This document shows positions 53,710 through 63,622 of a stretch of 64,000 nucleotides of DNA, in pieces. The DNA is from an uncultured Porphyromonadaceae bacterium (GTDB taxonomy: Bacteria > Bacteroidota > Bacteroidia > Bacteroidales > Porphyromonadaceae). Positions within the stretch are counted from its first letter, which is position 1. Each line of letters begins with the position of its first letter. A model generated the notes under the pieces. That model was given only the letters and a program-made list of their open reading frames with translations, was not told the DNA's origin and did no database searches. A program made the position numbers and the translations under genes. The DNA lies in the NCBI GenBank assembly GCA_947253625.1, contig CAMYAB010000001.1:310001-374000 (forward strand), given 5' to 3'.

Positions 53710-55755
53710 ATGACAGACCCAACCGTAGCCAACCAAATAGAAAAACTGCGAGCACTACTGGTCCGGTACGAGTATGAATACTATGTACTGAATCAGCCAA
53801 CGATAAGCAATCGTGAATTTGACAACCTGATGCATCGGCTCGAGGCTTTAGAGAGACTTTACCCCGAACTGATCACGCCGGATTCACCGACGCAAAGAGT
53901 AGGATCGGAGTTTGTAAAGGATGGCCTCAGCAGAGTTGGCACCACAGTTCCACACCGCATCCCTATGCTCTCACTTAGCAATACCTACAGCTGGAGTGAA
54001 GTGGAGGACTTTTACCGAAAGATCACCGAAGCAATAGGTAAGGATACCGACCTCGTGGCAGAACTCAAGTACGATGGTGCCTCCATCTCCGTCATCTACG
54101 AACATGGACAACTGACGCGCGCCATGACACGTGGTGATGGCCGTAGCGGAGAAGACATTACACTCGCCATACGATCCATACGTTCGGTTCCTCTCAGCCT
54201 TCGAGGAAGCAAAATCCCAAACTACGTAGAAGTACGTGGTGAGGTACTCCTCCCCTGGGTAGACTTTCAGCGAATCAACAAGGAGCGAGATGAGGAGGGA
54301 CTGGAGCCCTTTGCCAACCCCAGAAACGCAGTGTCCGGCACAATCAAAACCAAAGAAGACATACCACATCTGATCAAATACCGCAACCCGACCTGCTACT
54401 TTTACTATCTACTGAGCGAGGACACAGAGTGGCTACCCAATCTTCACCACGAGCGACTAGAGCTGATGGAGCACCTTGGATTCAAGGTGAGCAATCACAC
54501 CAAGCTGTGCCGGGATCTAAGTGACCTACAACGATATATCGACCACTGGGATCTACATAGGCATGAGCTAGAGGTAGCCACGGACGGAATTGTGGTAAAG
54601 GTAGATGACTATAGACTTCATGATGAAATAGGCTGGACAGCCAAATCTCCCAAGTGGGCAATGGCCTACAAATTTTCGGCAGAAGAGGCGGTTTCGCGAT
54701 TGCTAAGCGTGAGCTTCCAGACGGCTCGTACCGGTGTGGTGACCCCGGTGGCAAATGTAGAGCCGGTACAGCTCTCGGGCACTACGGTACAACGCGCCAG
54801 CTTGCACAACGCCGACATCATCAGTGAGCTAGATCTACATATCGGTGACATCGTCACCCTAGAAAAAGGCGGAGAGATCATCCCAAAGATCACCGGTGTA
54901 CGCAAAGATCAAAGAGACGACTCTCTGGGTGCACCGGTTGTCATGCCCAAGGTCTGTCCGACATGTGGTACCTCTCTCGTACGTCCGGAAGGAATGGCCG
55001 CAACCATCTGCCCCAATGAGTGGCACTGTCCTGCGCAAGTAGAGGGTCGGATAGAGCACTTTTGCTCAAGAGATGCAATGGACATCAACATAGGGCCCAA
55101 AACAATACACCTACTCACAACTCTATTGCAGATAGAGGACCCAGCAGCACTATATGATCTATCCGGTACAGATTTGGAGATTCTCCCGGGGTTTAAAAAA
55201 CAACGTGTCTCCAACCTACTTGCCAGTATACGAGAGAGCAAGCAAAAGCCCTTTGAAAAGGTACTCTACGCACTGGGGATACGCCTAGTGGGCGTGCAAG
55301 TAGCCGAAAAATTGGCACAGCATTTTGGATCACTGGACAAATTGCTCAACGCCGATACACAAGAGCTAACCTCCATAGAGAGCATTGGCCCTATGATAGC
55401 GGATAGCATCATGGGGTATGCCTCCGAAGTGCGTAACCGGGATCTTGTCGCAAAGCTAAAACAAGCCGGGCTGAAGTTTCAGGTTGAAAAGACTGAGGAA
55501 AACCAGAGCCGAAGCAACGAACTCGAAGGTGAGACCATCGTGATCAGCGGAGTGTTTCACCATATTGGACGAGACGAACTCAAAGAACTACTGAAGCGTC
55601 ACGGTGCACGCGTGGCAAGTGGCGTGACCGGAAAGACAACCCTGATGATCATAGGAGATAATGTGGGGCCTGCAAAGCGACAGAAAGCAGAAGAACTAGG
55701 GGTCAAACTGATGCCCGAAATGGATTTTTTTGAAACCTACCCCGACCTGAAGTAA
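53710..55755 (+). CDS. ligA: NAD-dependent DNA ligase
   Basis: Seals Okazaki fragments using NAD. The 681-residue protein has the Ia and adenylation domains (lysine in ELKYDGASIS near 118), OB fold, the four-cysteine zinc finger CPTCGTSL...CPNEWHCPAQ (about 416-440), helix-hairpin-helix repeats (about 480-590) and a C-terminal BRCT domain (ETIVISGVFHHIGRDELKELL, about 605). Directly before dnaE, so replication genes are grouped here. Confidence 0.96.
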   Translation: MTDPTVANQIEKLRALLVRYEYEYYVLNQPTISNREFDNLMHRLEALERLYPELITPDSPTQRVGSEFVKDGLSRVGTTVPHRIPMLSLSNTYSWSEVEDFYRKITEAIGKDTDLVAELKYDGASISVIYEHGQLTRAMTRGDGRSGEDITLAIRSIRSVPLSLRGSKIPNYVEVRGEVLLPWVDFQRINKERDEEGLEPFANPRNAVSGTIKTKEDIPHLIKYRNPTCYFYYLLSEDTEWLPNLHHERLELMEHLGFKVSNHTKLCRDLSDLQRYIDHWDLHRHELEVATDGIVVKVDDYRLHDEIGWTAKSPKWAMAYKFSAEEAVSRLLSVSFQTARTGVVTPVANVEPVQLSGTTVQRASLHNADIISELDLHIGDIVTLEKGGEIIPKITGVRKDQRDDSLGAPVVMPKVCPTCGTSLVRPEGMAATICPNEWHCPAQVEGRIEHFCSRDAMDINIGPKTIHLLTTLLQIEDPAALYDLSGTDLEILPGFKKQRVSNLLASIRESKQKPFEKVLYALGIRLVGVQVAEKLAQHFGSLDKLLNADTQELTSIESIGPMIADSIMGYASEVRNRDLVAKLKQAGLKFQVEKTEENQSRSNELEGETIVISGVFHHIGRDELKELLKRHGARVASGVTGKTTLMIIGDNVGPAKRQKAEELGVKLMPEMDFFETYPDLK

Positions 55756-55771
55756 CACAGCACACAGAAAA

Positions 55772-58700
55772 ATGGACCAAACAACCTACAAACCCTTTGT
55801 ACACCTTCATGTTCACTCCTACTTCTCCATCTTGGATGGGCAAGCACCGGTAAAAAAACTTGTTGACCTTGCACGAGCAGACGGACAGAGGGGTTTAGCC
55901 TTGACGGATCACGGTGCCATGTTTGGGATCAAAGAGTTTGTGGACTATGCCACCAAGCTCAACAAACCGATACTAAAAGAGATCCAGGAACTTGAGGCCA
56001 AAATGGCAGAAGATCCGTCACCGGAGATAGCAGAGCAACTCAAAGCAACACGACTCAAGATATTTACGCCAATAATAGGTTGCGAATGCTACTGTGCGAA
56101 GAATGGACGTCTGTCCAAAAGTAACGAGAGCGATCGCAGCGGATACCACCTAATCGTACTGGCAAAAAACCTCAAGGGCTACAAAAACCTCATCAAGATG
56201 ATCTCCCGATCCTACTCTGAGGGATTTTACTATCGCCCACGGATCGACAAAGAACTACTGGAGGAGTATCACGAGGGGTTGATTGTATCGAGTGCATGCC
56301 TAGGTGGTGAGGTACCTCAGCTGATCATGAACGGAAAGATCAATGAAGCCAAGGAGACCATACTTTGGTTCAAAGATCTTTTTGGCGACGACTACTATAT
56401 AGAGCTACAGCGGCACCAGACCGATAAGCCGAGAGGAAATCAAGAAACCTACGAAAGGCAAAAGGAAGTCAACAATGTACTCATTCGACTGGCCGACGAA
56501 ACCGGGGTCAAAATCATTGCGACAAACGACATCCATTTTGCAACAGAGGCAGATGGTGAAGCACACGAACGGCTAATCTGCCTCAGCACCGGCAAAACAT
56601 TCGATGACCCCAATCGCCTAACATACACCAAGCAGGAGTGGCTAAAAAGCTACGATCAGATGGCAGAGATTTTCTCCGACCATCCCGAGGCGATCACCAA
56701 CACAGTGGAGATTCTCAACAAAGTGGAGCTCTACTCAATAGATAATCCGCCACTGATGCCCAACTTTCCCATACCGGAGGAATTTGACAACGCAGATGAC
56801 TATCTACGCCACCTTAGCTACGAGGGAGCAAAAAAGAGGTATGGTCAGGAGTTGTCACAGGAGGTCCAAGAGCGACTGGACTTTGAGCTCAACACGATCA
56901 AGAGCATGGGTTTTCCGGGGTATTTCCTGATCGTCCAAGACTTCATCGCTGCCGCACGCAAGCTAGGGGTTGCCGTTGGACCTGGTCGTGGATCGGCAGC
57001 AGGGTCACTAGTCGCCTATTCCCTAAAGATTACTGACCTGGATCCCCTCAAGTATGGTCTCCTCTTTGAACGATTTCTCAACCCCGACCGTATATCACTT
57101 CCGGATATTGATGTGGACTTTGACGATGATGGTCGCCAAGAAATCCTCGAATGGGTTACTGAGCGCTATGGAGCAGATCACGTGGCACATATCGTCACCT
57201 ACGGGACGATGGCCTCCAAGAGTTCGCTAAAGGATGTCGGACGTGTCCTCTCGCTTCCACTGGCGGAGACCAATGCGCTTGCCAAGCTTATTCCGGATCG
57301 AATCGAAGGTGTCAAGAAAATCAACATCAAAGTCGCCATAGACAATGTCACTGAGCTAAAGGAGGCCTATTACGGCAACGACAAGCTAAAGCACGAGGTA
57401 CTCGACTACGCCATGCAGCTAGAGGGTACAGTACGCAATACCGGGGTGCATGCCTGTGGCATCATCATCGGCAAAGTACCCATATCGGACATTGTACCGA
57501 CCTGGATCACCAAAGACAGCGACACCGGCCAGGACATACTGGTCACTCAGTATGAGGGTAGCGTCATTGAGTCCACAGGGCTTATCAAGATGGACTTTCT
57601 TGGGCTAAAGACGCTCTCGATTATTCGAGAAACGTTGCACAACATCAAGCTCCGCCACAATATAGACTTGGACATCAATTCCATACCAATCGATGACAAA
57701 CTGACCTATGAGCTCTTCAGCAAAGGGCACACCTCGGCAGTCTTCCAGTTTGAGTCCCCTGGCATGCAAAAGTCACTCATGCAGTTGCGTCCCTCCACAT
57801 TCGAGGATCTGATCGCCATGGTTGCCCTCTACCGACCGGGGCCCATGGACAACATTCCCTCCTTCATCGCACGCAAGCATGGAGAAGAGCAGATACAGTA
57901 CGACCTCCCGGATATGGAGGAGTTCCTCCAAGAGACCTACGGCATCACCGTTTATCAAGAGCAGGTCATGCTTCTATCTCGCAAGATTGCGGGATTTACC
58001 CGCGGAGAGTCCGACAACCTCCGAAAAGCCATGGGTAAAAAGAAACTCGAGGAGATGGCGCGCCTCAAGGATAAATATCTAGAGGGTGGTCAAGCCAATG
58101 GGCACCCCCTACCGGTCCTCGAAAAGATATGGAGTGAGTGGGAAAAGTTTGCCTCCTATGCGTTCAACAAGAGCCACGCCGCATGCTATGCATGGGTAGC
58201 CTACCAGACCGCATACCTCAAAGCCCACTACCCCAGCGAATTCATGGCCGGCGTGATGAGCCGAAACGTAAACAACATCACCGAGATCAGCAAATACATC
58301 AAGGAGTGCCACAAGATCAACACCCAGGTTCTCTGCCCGGATGTCAACGAGTCGGAATACGCCTTTTCTGTCAACAAAAAGGGAGACATTCGCTTCGGGC
58401 TTGGTGCCATCAAGGGCTTCAGCAAAGCCGCCGCCAATGCGATTATTGAGGAGCGAGAAAAAAACGGACGATACACCGACATCTACGACTTTTTTGAGAG
58501 GATTCCGGCCACAGCCGCCACCCGAAAGGTCTGTGAGCTCTTAGTCCTGACCGGTGCCTTTGATGCTTTTGACAACTTTAGTCGCGAAGACCTGCTGACA
58601 CCCGGAGGAGGAACCAAAGATGAAGCCTTCCTAGACCAACTCATCAAGTACAACCAACGCCAGCAATCCGAGAAAGCATCAGCACAAATCTCACTATTTG

Positions 58701-59407
58701 GAGATACTGCATTCCAAGAAATGTCCAAGCCAAAGCTAGAAGTACGCATGCCCTCCTGGTCCGACATCGACCGGCTGAGCAAGGAAAAAGACCTCCTTGG
58801 TCTCTACCTCACAGCCTCCCCTCTGGACAAGTACGCACTGGCTCTACAGTACAAGTGCAACATCCGCTGCCCACAACTGGCGCACCTGGAAGAATATGCC
58901 AACAAAGAGATTACCTTCGGAGGAATAGTCACCTCCTATCGTGAGGGGACCACACGCACCGGCAATCCCTACGGGATCATCAAGATCCAAGATTACGAGG
59001 GCGAGGGCGAGTTAGCTCTCTTCAGCAAGCAATTTGTCCAATACAGCAATTATGGCAAAGAGGGCCTCTACATCTATGTGACCGCCCACGTCACCCCCAA
59101 CCGTGATGGCACACGTATGTATCTAGACATCAAGTCTATCCAGCTACTCGACGAAGTCTACCAATCCCTCATCACCAAGTTGCGCATCATCATCCCCGAG
59201 TATGCCCTCACCGAAGAATTCTACAACGAGATAGGCCCCGCACTCTGCGAAACAGAGGAGGGAAACATCGAAGTCGAGATCATACTCCTTGATCCCGTCA
59301 AGAGAGTCGAGCTACATCTAACACCACAAAAAGCAAAAAAAGAGATTACCATGGATCTCATAGAACGCCTCAACCAGTACGAAGACATTCAGTTTGAATT
59401 GAACTAA
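55772..59407 (+). CDS. dnaE: DNA polymerase III alpha subunit
   Basis: The replicative polymerase, 1211 residues. It has an N-terminal PHP domain (FVHLHVHSYFSILDGQ, LTDHGAMFG), the palm with catalytic acids in PDIDVDFDDDGR (about 446), a fingers region (GRGSAAGSLVAYSLKI, SHAACYAWVAYQTAYLKAHYP near 800), helix-hairpin-helix, and a C-terminal OB fold (EITFGGIVTSYREGTTRTGNPYGIIKIQDYEG). The PHP motifs HVHSYFS and DHG are present; whether the domain keeps nuclease activity cannot be read. 16 bases after ligA. Confidence 0.97.
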   Translation: MDQTTYKPFVHLHVHSYFSILDGQAPVKKLVDLARADGQRGLALTDHGAMFGIKEFVDYATKLNKPILKEIQELEAKMAEDPSPEIAEQLKATRLKIFTPIIGCECYCAKNGRLSKSNESDRSGYHLIVLAKNLKGYKNLIKMISRSYSEGFYYRPRIDKELLEEYHEGLIVSSACLGGEVPQLIMNGKINEAKETILWFKDLFGDDYYIELQRHQTDKPRGNQETYERQKEVNNVLIRLADETGVKIIATNDIHFATEADGEAHERLICLSTGKTFDDPNRLTYTKQEWLKSYDQMAEIFSDHPEAITNTVEILNKVELYSIDNPPLMPNFPIPEEFDNADDYLRHLSYEGAKKRYGQELSQEVQERLDFELNTIKSMGFPGYFLIVQDFIAAARKLGVAVGPGRGSAAGSLVAYSLKITDLDPLKYGLLFERFLNPDRISLPDIDVDFDDDGRQEILEWVTERYGADHVAHIVTYGTMASKSSLKDVGRVLSLPLAETNALAKLIPDRIEGVKKINIKVAIDNVTELKEAYYGNDKLKHEVLDYAMQLEGTVRNTGVHACGIIIGKVPISDIVPTWITKDSDTGQDILVTQYEGSVIESTGLIKMDFLGLKTLSIIRETLHNIKLRHNIDLDINSIPIDDKLTYELFSKGHTSAVFQFESPGMQKSLMQLRPSTFEDLIAMVALYRPGPMDNIPSFIARKHGEEQIQYDLPDMEEFLQETYGITVYQEQVMLLSRKIAGFTRGESDNLRKAMGKKKLEEMARLKDKYLEGGQANGHPLPVLEKIWSEWEKFASYAFNKSHAACYAWVAYQTAYLKAHYPSEFMAGVMSRNVNNITEISKYIKECHKINTQVLCPDVNESEYAFSVNKKGDIRFGLGAIKGFSKAAANAIIEEREKNGRYTDIYDFFERIPATAATRKVCELLVLTGAFDAFDNFSREDLLTPGGGTKDEAFLDQLIKYNQRQQSEKASAQISLFGDTAFQEMSKPKLEVRMPSWSDIDRLSKEKDLLGLYLTASPLDKYALALQYKCNIRCPQLAHLEEYANKEITFGGIVTSYREGTTRTGNPYGIIKIQDYEGEGELALFSKQFVQYSNYGKEGLYIYVTAHVTPNRDGTRMYLDIKSIQLLDEVYQSLITKLRIIIPEYALTEEFYNEIGPALCETEEGNIEVEIILLDPVKRVELHLTPQKAKKEITMDLIERLNQYEDIQFELN

Positions 59408-59498
59408 AAAGGCACAACAACTGTTTTTGAATAAGACGAGTAGAAAGGAATCATCCAAAACCAATATTTTCAACATCAATAAAAAACAACAACAAACT

Positions 59499-59813
59499 AT
59501 GGCATTTGAATTTACAGACGAAAACCTGAAAAAAGAAATCGAGAGCGGACGCCCCTTGGTGGTTGACTTTTGGGCAGAATGGTGTGGACCATGCAGAATG
59601 GTCACCCCTATTATCGAAGAGCTGGCGACAGAGTACGAAGGCAAAGTACTGATCGGCAAACTCAACGTGGACCAAAACCCCGACTCCTCCTCCGAACACT
59701 CAGTACGCAACATTCCAACCATCCTTTTTATCAAAAATGGCGAAGTGGTAGAGCGTAAGGTCGGAGCACAGAGCAAAGCATCCCTCAAAGAAGCAGTAGA
59801 CAAGCTGCTCTAA
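59499..59813 (+). CDS. trxA: Thioredoxin
   Basis: A 104-residue thioredoxin with the classic active site WCGPCRM near 29-35 and the cis-proline in RNIPTILF near 72. Start ATG 59499 (MAFEFTDENLKKEI); a longer frame from TTG 59427 adds a non-thioredoxin tail and is rejected. 91 bases after dnaE, followed by a perfect terminator. Confidence 0.95.
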   Translation: MAFEFTDENLKKEIESGRPLVVDFWAEWCGPCRMVTPIIEELATEYEGKVLIGKLNVDQNPDSSSEHSVRNIPTILFIKNGEVVERKVGAQSKASLKEAVDKLL

Positions 59814-59835
59814 AAAAGCGAGTCGAACAATCCAT

Positions 59836-59870
59836 AGGCGTAGGCGAGTATTCTCGCCTACGCCTTTTTT
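59836..59870 (+). terminator. Terminator after trxA
   Basis: A 13-base perfect stem (AGGCGTAGGCGAG at 59836-59848, complement at 59853-59865), tetraloop TATT, and a T-run at 59865-59870. Confidence 0.93.
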
Positions 59871-59993
59871 GTACCTCAACGACAAAAGCCCATCGGCTCC
59901 TCCTAAGTAATAAGCGAGCCGGTCCTCCTCAGCATAAGTTCCAAAAGTTCGGCCGAAAAAACACTCCGGCCGAAAACAGCAGTCCCAAGCCGT

Positions 59994-60139
59994 GAGACTG
60001 CAGTTTCCACGGAGAGAAACTGTAGTTTCCACGGGGAGAAACTGCAGTCTCATAAGGAAGAAACTGCAGTCTCATGCAGAAAAGACTTCAGTCTTATGCG
60101 GAGGAGACATTAGTCTCATGCGTAGGAGACTGTGGCAAT
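59994..60139 (+). repeat. 22-bp array of 14-bp dyads upstream of DPP IV (seven units)
   Basis: Dyads of form GARAC-NNNN-GTYTC start at 59994, 60016, 60038, 60060, 60082, 60104 and 60126, exactly 22 apart, with 8-base spacers (CACGGAGA, CACGGGGA, ATAAGGAA, ATGCAGAA, ATGCGGAG, ATGCGTAG). Units 2, 5 and 6 are perfect dyads with different arms; unit 7 is decayed. A weaker unit may lie at 59972. The array ends 22 bases before the DPP IV -7 box. The rest of 59871-59993 holds only two GGCCGAAAA copies. Confidence 0.9.
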
Positions 60140-60161
60140 GGGGATTTTAGCATAACGTTTG

Positions 60162-60169
60162 TATCTTTG
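60162..60169 (+). promoter_or_regulatory. DPP IV promoter, -7 box
   Basis: TATCTTTG followed by TCC fits TAnnTTTG, 33 bases before ATG 60203; it lies directly downstream of the dyad array. Confidence 0.65.
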
Positions 60170-60202
60170 TCCTATAGCAATTCCCCAAAAGAGACAGAAA
60201 TC

Positions 60203-62350
60203 ATGAGCAGTAGGTTTGGTATTCTATTGATGACTCTATTTTTGACCCATAGTGCAGTGCAAGCACAGGCCCAGCAACCGCTCACCTTGGACGACGTCAT
60301 CCCCGGAGGACGCACTTGGTGGGATCATCAACCCGAGATGCCCAGGGTCCTGGGGGTTGTCGCAGATGGGGTACTGGTCCATGAGGGCAACCGCATTGTG
60401 GCAAACAATGGCACAACCTCCACAGAGATACTGTCCGCACGGGAGTGGCAAGCCATCAGTGGCACCACACTGGAGACCTTGCCGGTACCCGTTCCCACTT
60501 CTGATGGACGCTACCTGCAAATCCGAGAGGGCAACCATGTATACCTCCTCAACTACCGCTCCCATGAGTTGGTCGCAGACTTTGATGTTCCACGAGACCT
60601 ATACCAAGAAGTCTACCCCAGTCCCAATGCAGATTACCTCATCCTTACGGACCACCACAACCTCTATATATTGAGACCCGGTAGCACCAAGCCCACAGCA
60701 CTGGCCACGGATGCCTCTTCGGACCTCGTGTATGGACAAGCTGCTCACCGCTTTGAGTTTGGGATCAAGTCAGGTGTCTTTTTATCTCCCTCAGGACGAT
60801 TTGTAGCCTTTTACCGTATCGATCAGAGCCGTGTGGCCACCTACCCTATCGTACGACTAGAGGATCCGATCGCCAAGTACGACCCGATCAAATACCCCAT
60901 GGTCGGGCAAGCATCACAGCAGGTCACTATCGGTATATACGACACGGCAACCGACAAAACCATCTACCTAAAAACCGGAGCTCCGGAGGATCGTTACTTG
61001 ACCAACCTCGCTTGGAGCCCGGACGAAAAAAGCATATACATCGATGAGGTCAGCCGAGACCAAGAGAGTTGCCAGCTACGTAGGTACGACACAGAGACCG
61101 GCGACCCACAGGGGGATGCAATACTGGTCGAAACTGACAAACGATACATTGAGCCACAGCACAAAATAGAGTTTGTACCCACTCGGCCCAACCTTTTTGT
61201 ACGACTGAGTCGCATTGATGGCTACAACCACCTGTACCTCTACGACACGGCAGGCAAGCTGGTTCGCCAACTGACAAAAGGAGCTTGGGAGGTGATGGAC
61301 TTCGAGGGAATAGATCCGCGCGGAAAGTATGCCTACTTCATAGCCAACAAAGAGCACCCTACCTGCTCCGACCTATACCGCGTCGCCCTAAAGAGTGGCC
61401 GTATCGAACGACTGACCCAAGGCGCCGGCACACACCTCGTACAGCTCGCACAAGACTGCTCCCTTGCATACGATGCCTTTTCGTCCAAAGAGACACCCGG
61501 CATAGCGACGATCCTCAACCTAGATCGCCAAGTAAAATTCCACACCCTGAAGACTTGCCCCGTCCCGGAAGATCTTAGCACGAGACCGGTGGTGGAGCTG
61601 GGCTCGATAAAAGCGGCAGATGGGGTGACCGATCTGTACTACAAACTCACACGCCCCCGCACACTGGAGGCGGGAAAGCGGTACCCGGTGATTCTCTACG
61701 TCTACGGAGGACCACACGCACAGCTGGTAACCAATAAGTGGTCGTCGCTCCGCTACAACTGGGACAACTACATGGCGGAGCAAGGCTATATCGTATTCAC
61801 TGTAGACGGGCGTGGCTCAGCCAATCGAGGGCACGCATTCGAGAGCATCATACACCGACAGCTGGGAGTATGCGAGATGGCCGACCAGATGAAAGGAGTG
61901 GAATACCTCTCCGGTCTCCCATACACCGACATGGATCGCCTGGGAGTGTTTGGCTGGAGCTTTGGGGGCTTCATGACAACCAATCTGATGCTGACGCATG
62001 GCGACAAGTTTAGGGTCGGAGTCGCAGGAGGCCCCGTCATGGACTGGCGCTACTACGAAGTAATGTATGGCGAGCGGTACATGGACACACCACAAGAAAA
62101 CCCCCAAGGCTACGCCCAAAGTGATCTGACCACTCGGACACAAGACCTCAAGGGTCGGCTCCTGCTGATTCACGGATCGGTCGACCCCGTCGTGGTGTGG
62201 CAAAACTCCCAAAAGTTTGTCCACAATGCTATCCGCTCAAGAGTCCTCGTAGACTACATGATTTACCCAACGCACGAACACAATGTACTTGGTCCGGATC
62301 GAGTACACCTCTATATGACCATCACCAGATATTTCAAAGATTTCCTATGA
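60203..62350 (+). CDS. Dipeptidyl peptidase IV (S9B), secreted
   Basis: Removes Xaa-Pro dipeptides from peptides in the periplasm. The 715-residue protein starts at ATG 60203 with a signal peptide (MSSRFGILLMTLFLTHSAVQA); an upstream in-frame ATG at 60074 is inside the dyad array. It has an eight-bladed-propeller-type N-terminal half and then a hydrolase domain with VDGRGSANRGHAFE, catalytic Ser in GWSFGGFMT (about 585), Asp in HGSVDPVV (about 659) and His in THEHNV (about 692). Length and motifs fit the Porphyromonas DPP IV type. Overlaps purD by four bases. Confidence 0.92.
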   Translation: MSSRFGILLMTLFLTHSAVQAQAQQPLTLDDVIPGGRTWWDHQPEMPRVLGVVADGVLVHEGNRIVANNGTTSTEILSAREWQAISGTTLETLPVPVPTSDGRYLQIREGNHVYLLNYRSHELVADFDVPRDLYQEVYPSPNADYLILTDHHNLYILRPGSTKPTALATDASSDLVYGQAAHRFEFGIKSGVFLSPSGRFVAFYRIDQSRVATYPIVRLEDPIAKYDPIKYPMVGQASQQVTIGIYDTATDKTIYLKTGAPEDRYLTNLAWSPDEKSIYIDEVSRDQESCQLRRYDTETGDPQGDAILVETDKRYIEPQHKIEFVPTRPNLFVRLSRIDGYNHLYLYDTAGKLVRQLTKGAWEVMDFEGIDPRGKYAYFIANKEHPTCSDLYRVALKSGRIERLTQGAGTHLVQLAQDCSLAYDAFSSKETPGIATILNLDRQVKFHTLKTCPVPEDLSTRPVVELGSIKAADGVTDLYYKLTRPRTLEAGKRYPVILYVYGGPHAQLVTNKWSSLRYNWDNYMAEQGYIVFTVDGRGSANRGHAFESIIHRQLGVCEMADQMKGVEYLSGLPYTDMDRLGVFGWSFGGFMTTNLMLTHGDKFRVGVAGGPVMDWRYYEVMYGERYMDTPQENPQGYAQSDLTTRTQDLKGRLLLIHGSVDPVVVWQNSQKFVHNAIRSRVLVDYMIYPTHEHNVLGPDRVHLYMTITRYFKDFL

Positions 62351-63618
62351 ATACACTCGTAATCGGAAGTGGCGGACGCGAGCAAGCTTTGGCATGGAAG
62401 ATTGCCCAAAGCTCCACCGTGGACACAGTCTACATAGCTCCGGGCAATGCCGGCAGACTTTCCAAGTGCCAAAACATCCCCCTAGACCTCGGTCATCCGC
62501 AAGAGATAGCGGACTTTGTATCCAAGCACCAAGTCCGACTCATCGTTGTCGGACCGGAGCAACCCTTGGTGGATGGGCTGGTCGACAAGCTGTCGAAGCT
62601 CTGCCCCAATGTCCATATCGTAGGACCCACAGCCGAAGGCGCCAAGCTGGAGAGTAGCAAGCAACATGCCAAGGAGTTCATGAAACGCAATGGCGTACGC
62701 ACAGCCGCCTACCGAGCATTCAAGCGAGGAGAGGCATTGGCGGCTCAGGAGTTTTTGAGAGGTCTAAAGAGTGGCCCCTATGTACTCAAGGCCGACGGAC
62801 TGGCGGCCGGGAAAGGCGTACTGATCCTTGACGACCTGAATGAAGCGTGCCGTGAGGTTGAGGAGATGCTTGACGGAAAGTTTGGGGCGGCAGGCTCCAC
62901 AGTTGTCATCGAGGAGTACTTGAAAGGGATCGAGTGCTCCGTCTTTGTACTCACCGATGGGACTAACTACAAGATCCTGCCTGTCGCAAAAGACTACAAG
63001 CGCATAGGAGAAAAAGACACCGGTCCCAATACCGGAGGCATGGGGGCGGTATCACCGGTCCCCTTTGCGGACACTACTTTCATGAAAAGAGTGGAAGAGG
63101 AGATCGTAAAACCGACCATCCAAGGGTTGAGCCCCGACTGCTACCAAGGATTTGTCTTCATCGGCCTAATGAATATGGAAGGAACCCCCTACGTGATCGA
63201 GTACAACTGTCGCATGGGAGATCCGGAGACCGAGGCGGTGATGCTACGGATAGACGAGGACCTTGTCCCCTACCTCACCTCCCTCAAGGAGCAAAAGCTG
63301 GGGACCCTCCCGGACATCAAGGAAAGTGCCAACGTGGCTCTCACAGTAATCATGGCCAGCGATGGGTATCCCGGTGCGTATCAGATGGGGACCATCCTCA
63401 CCGACATACCGGCCCCGACAGAGGAGATCGTCGTCTTCCATGCGGGGACAAAAGTAAATGCCGACAAGCAGACTGTCAGTGCCGGAGGACGTGTGCTGGC
63501 CGTCTCAGTCCTGGCCGACAGCATCCCGGATGCCCGTGAAAAAGCCTACCATGTACTGAAGGGGATCGGCTTTGGCAACGCCTACTACCGTCGCGACATC
63601 GGGAACGACCTGCTCTGA
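62347..63618 (+). CDS. purD: Phosphoribosylamine-glycine ligase
   Basis: Second committed step of purine synthesis. The 423-residue protein starts MNTLVIGSGGREQALAWKIA at ATG 62347, inside the DPP IV stop (ATGA); a longer frame from 62197 is rejected. Its ATP-grasp fold includes VVGPEQPLVDGL, VLKADGLAAGKGVLI, DYKRIGEKDTGPNTGGMGAVSP and EYNCRMGDPETEAVM. Coupling of a purine gene to DPP IV looks positional, not functional. Confidence 0.96.
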   Translation: MNTLVIGSGGREQALAWKIAQSSTVDTVYIAPGNAGRLSKCQNIPLDLGHPQEIADFVSKHQVRLIVVGPEQPLVDGLVDKLSKLCPNVHIVGPTAEGAKLESSKQHAKEFMKRNGVRTAAYRAFKRGEALAAQEFLRGLKSGPYVLKADGLAAGKGVLILDDLNEACREVEEMLDGKFGAAGSTVVIEEYLKGIECSVFVLTDGTNYKILPVAKDYKRIGEKDTGPNTGGMGAVSPVPFADTTFMKRVEEEIVKPTIQGLSPDCYQGFVFIGLMNMEGTPYVIEYNCRMGDPETEAVMLRIDEDLVPYLTSLKEQKLGTLPDIKESANVALTVIMASDGYPGAYQMGTILTDIPAPTEEIVVFHAGTKVNADKQTVSAGGRVLAVSVLADSIPDAREKAYHVLKGIGFGNAYYRRDIGNDLL

Positions 63619-63622
63619 ACCT

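Noticed and set aside
60074..60202. Longer N-terminus for DPP IV from ATG 60074
   Set aside because: The extension is encoded by the repeat array and promoter; ATG 60203 gives a proper signal peptide.
62197..62346. Longer purD frame from 62197
   Set aside because: The extra 50 residues overlap the DPP IV catalytic C-terminus in another frame; MNTLVIGSGGRE is the normal PurD start.
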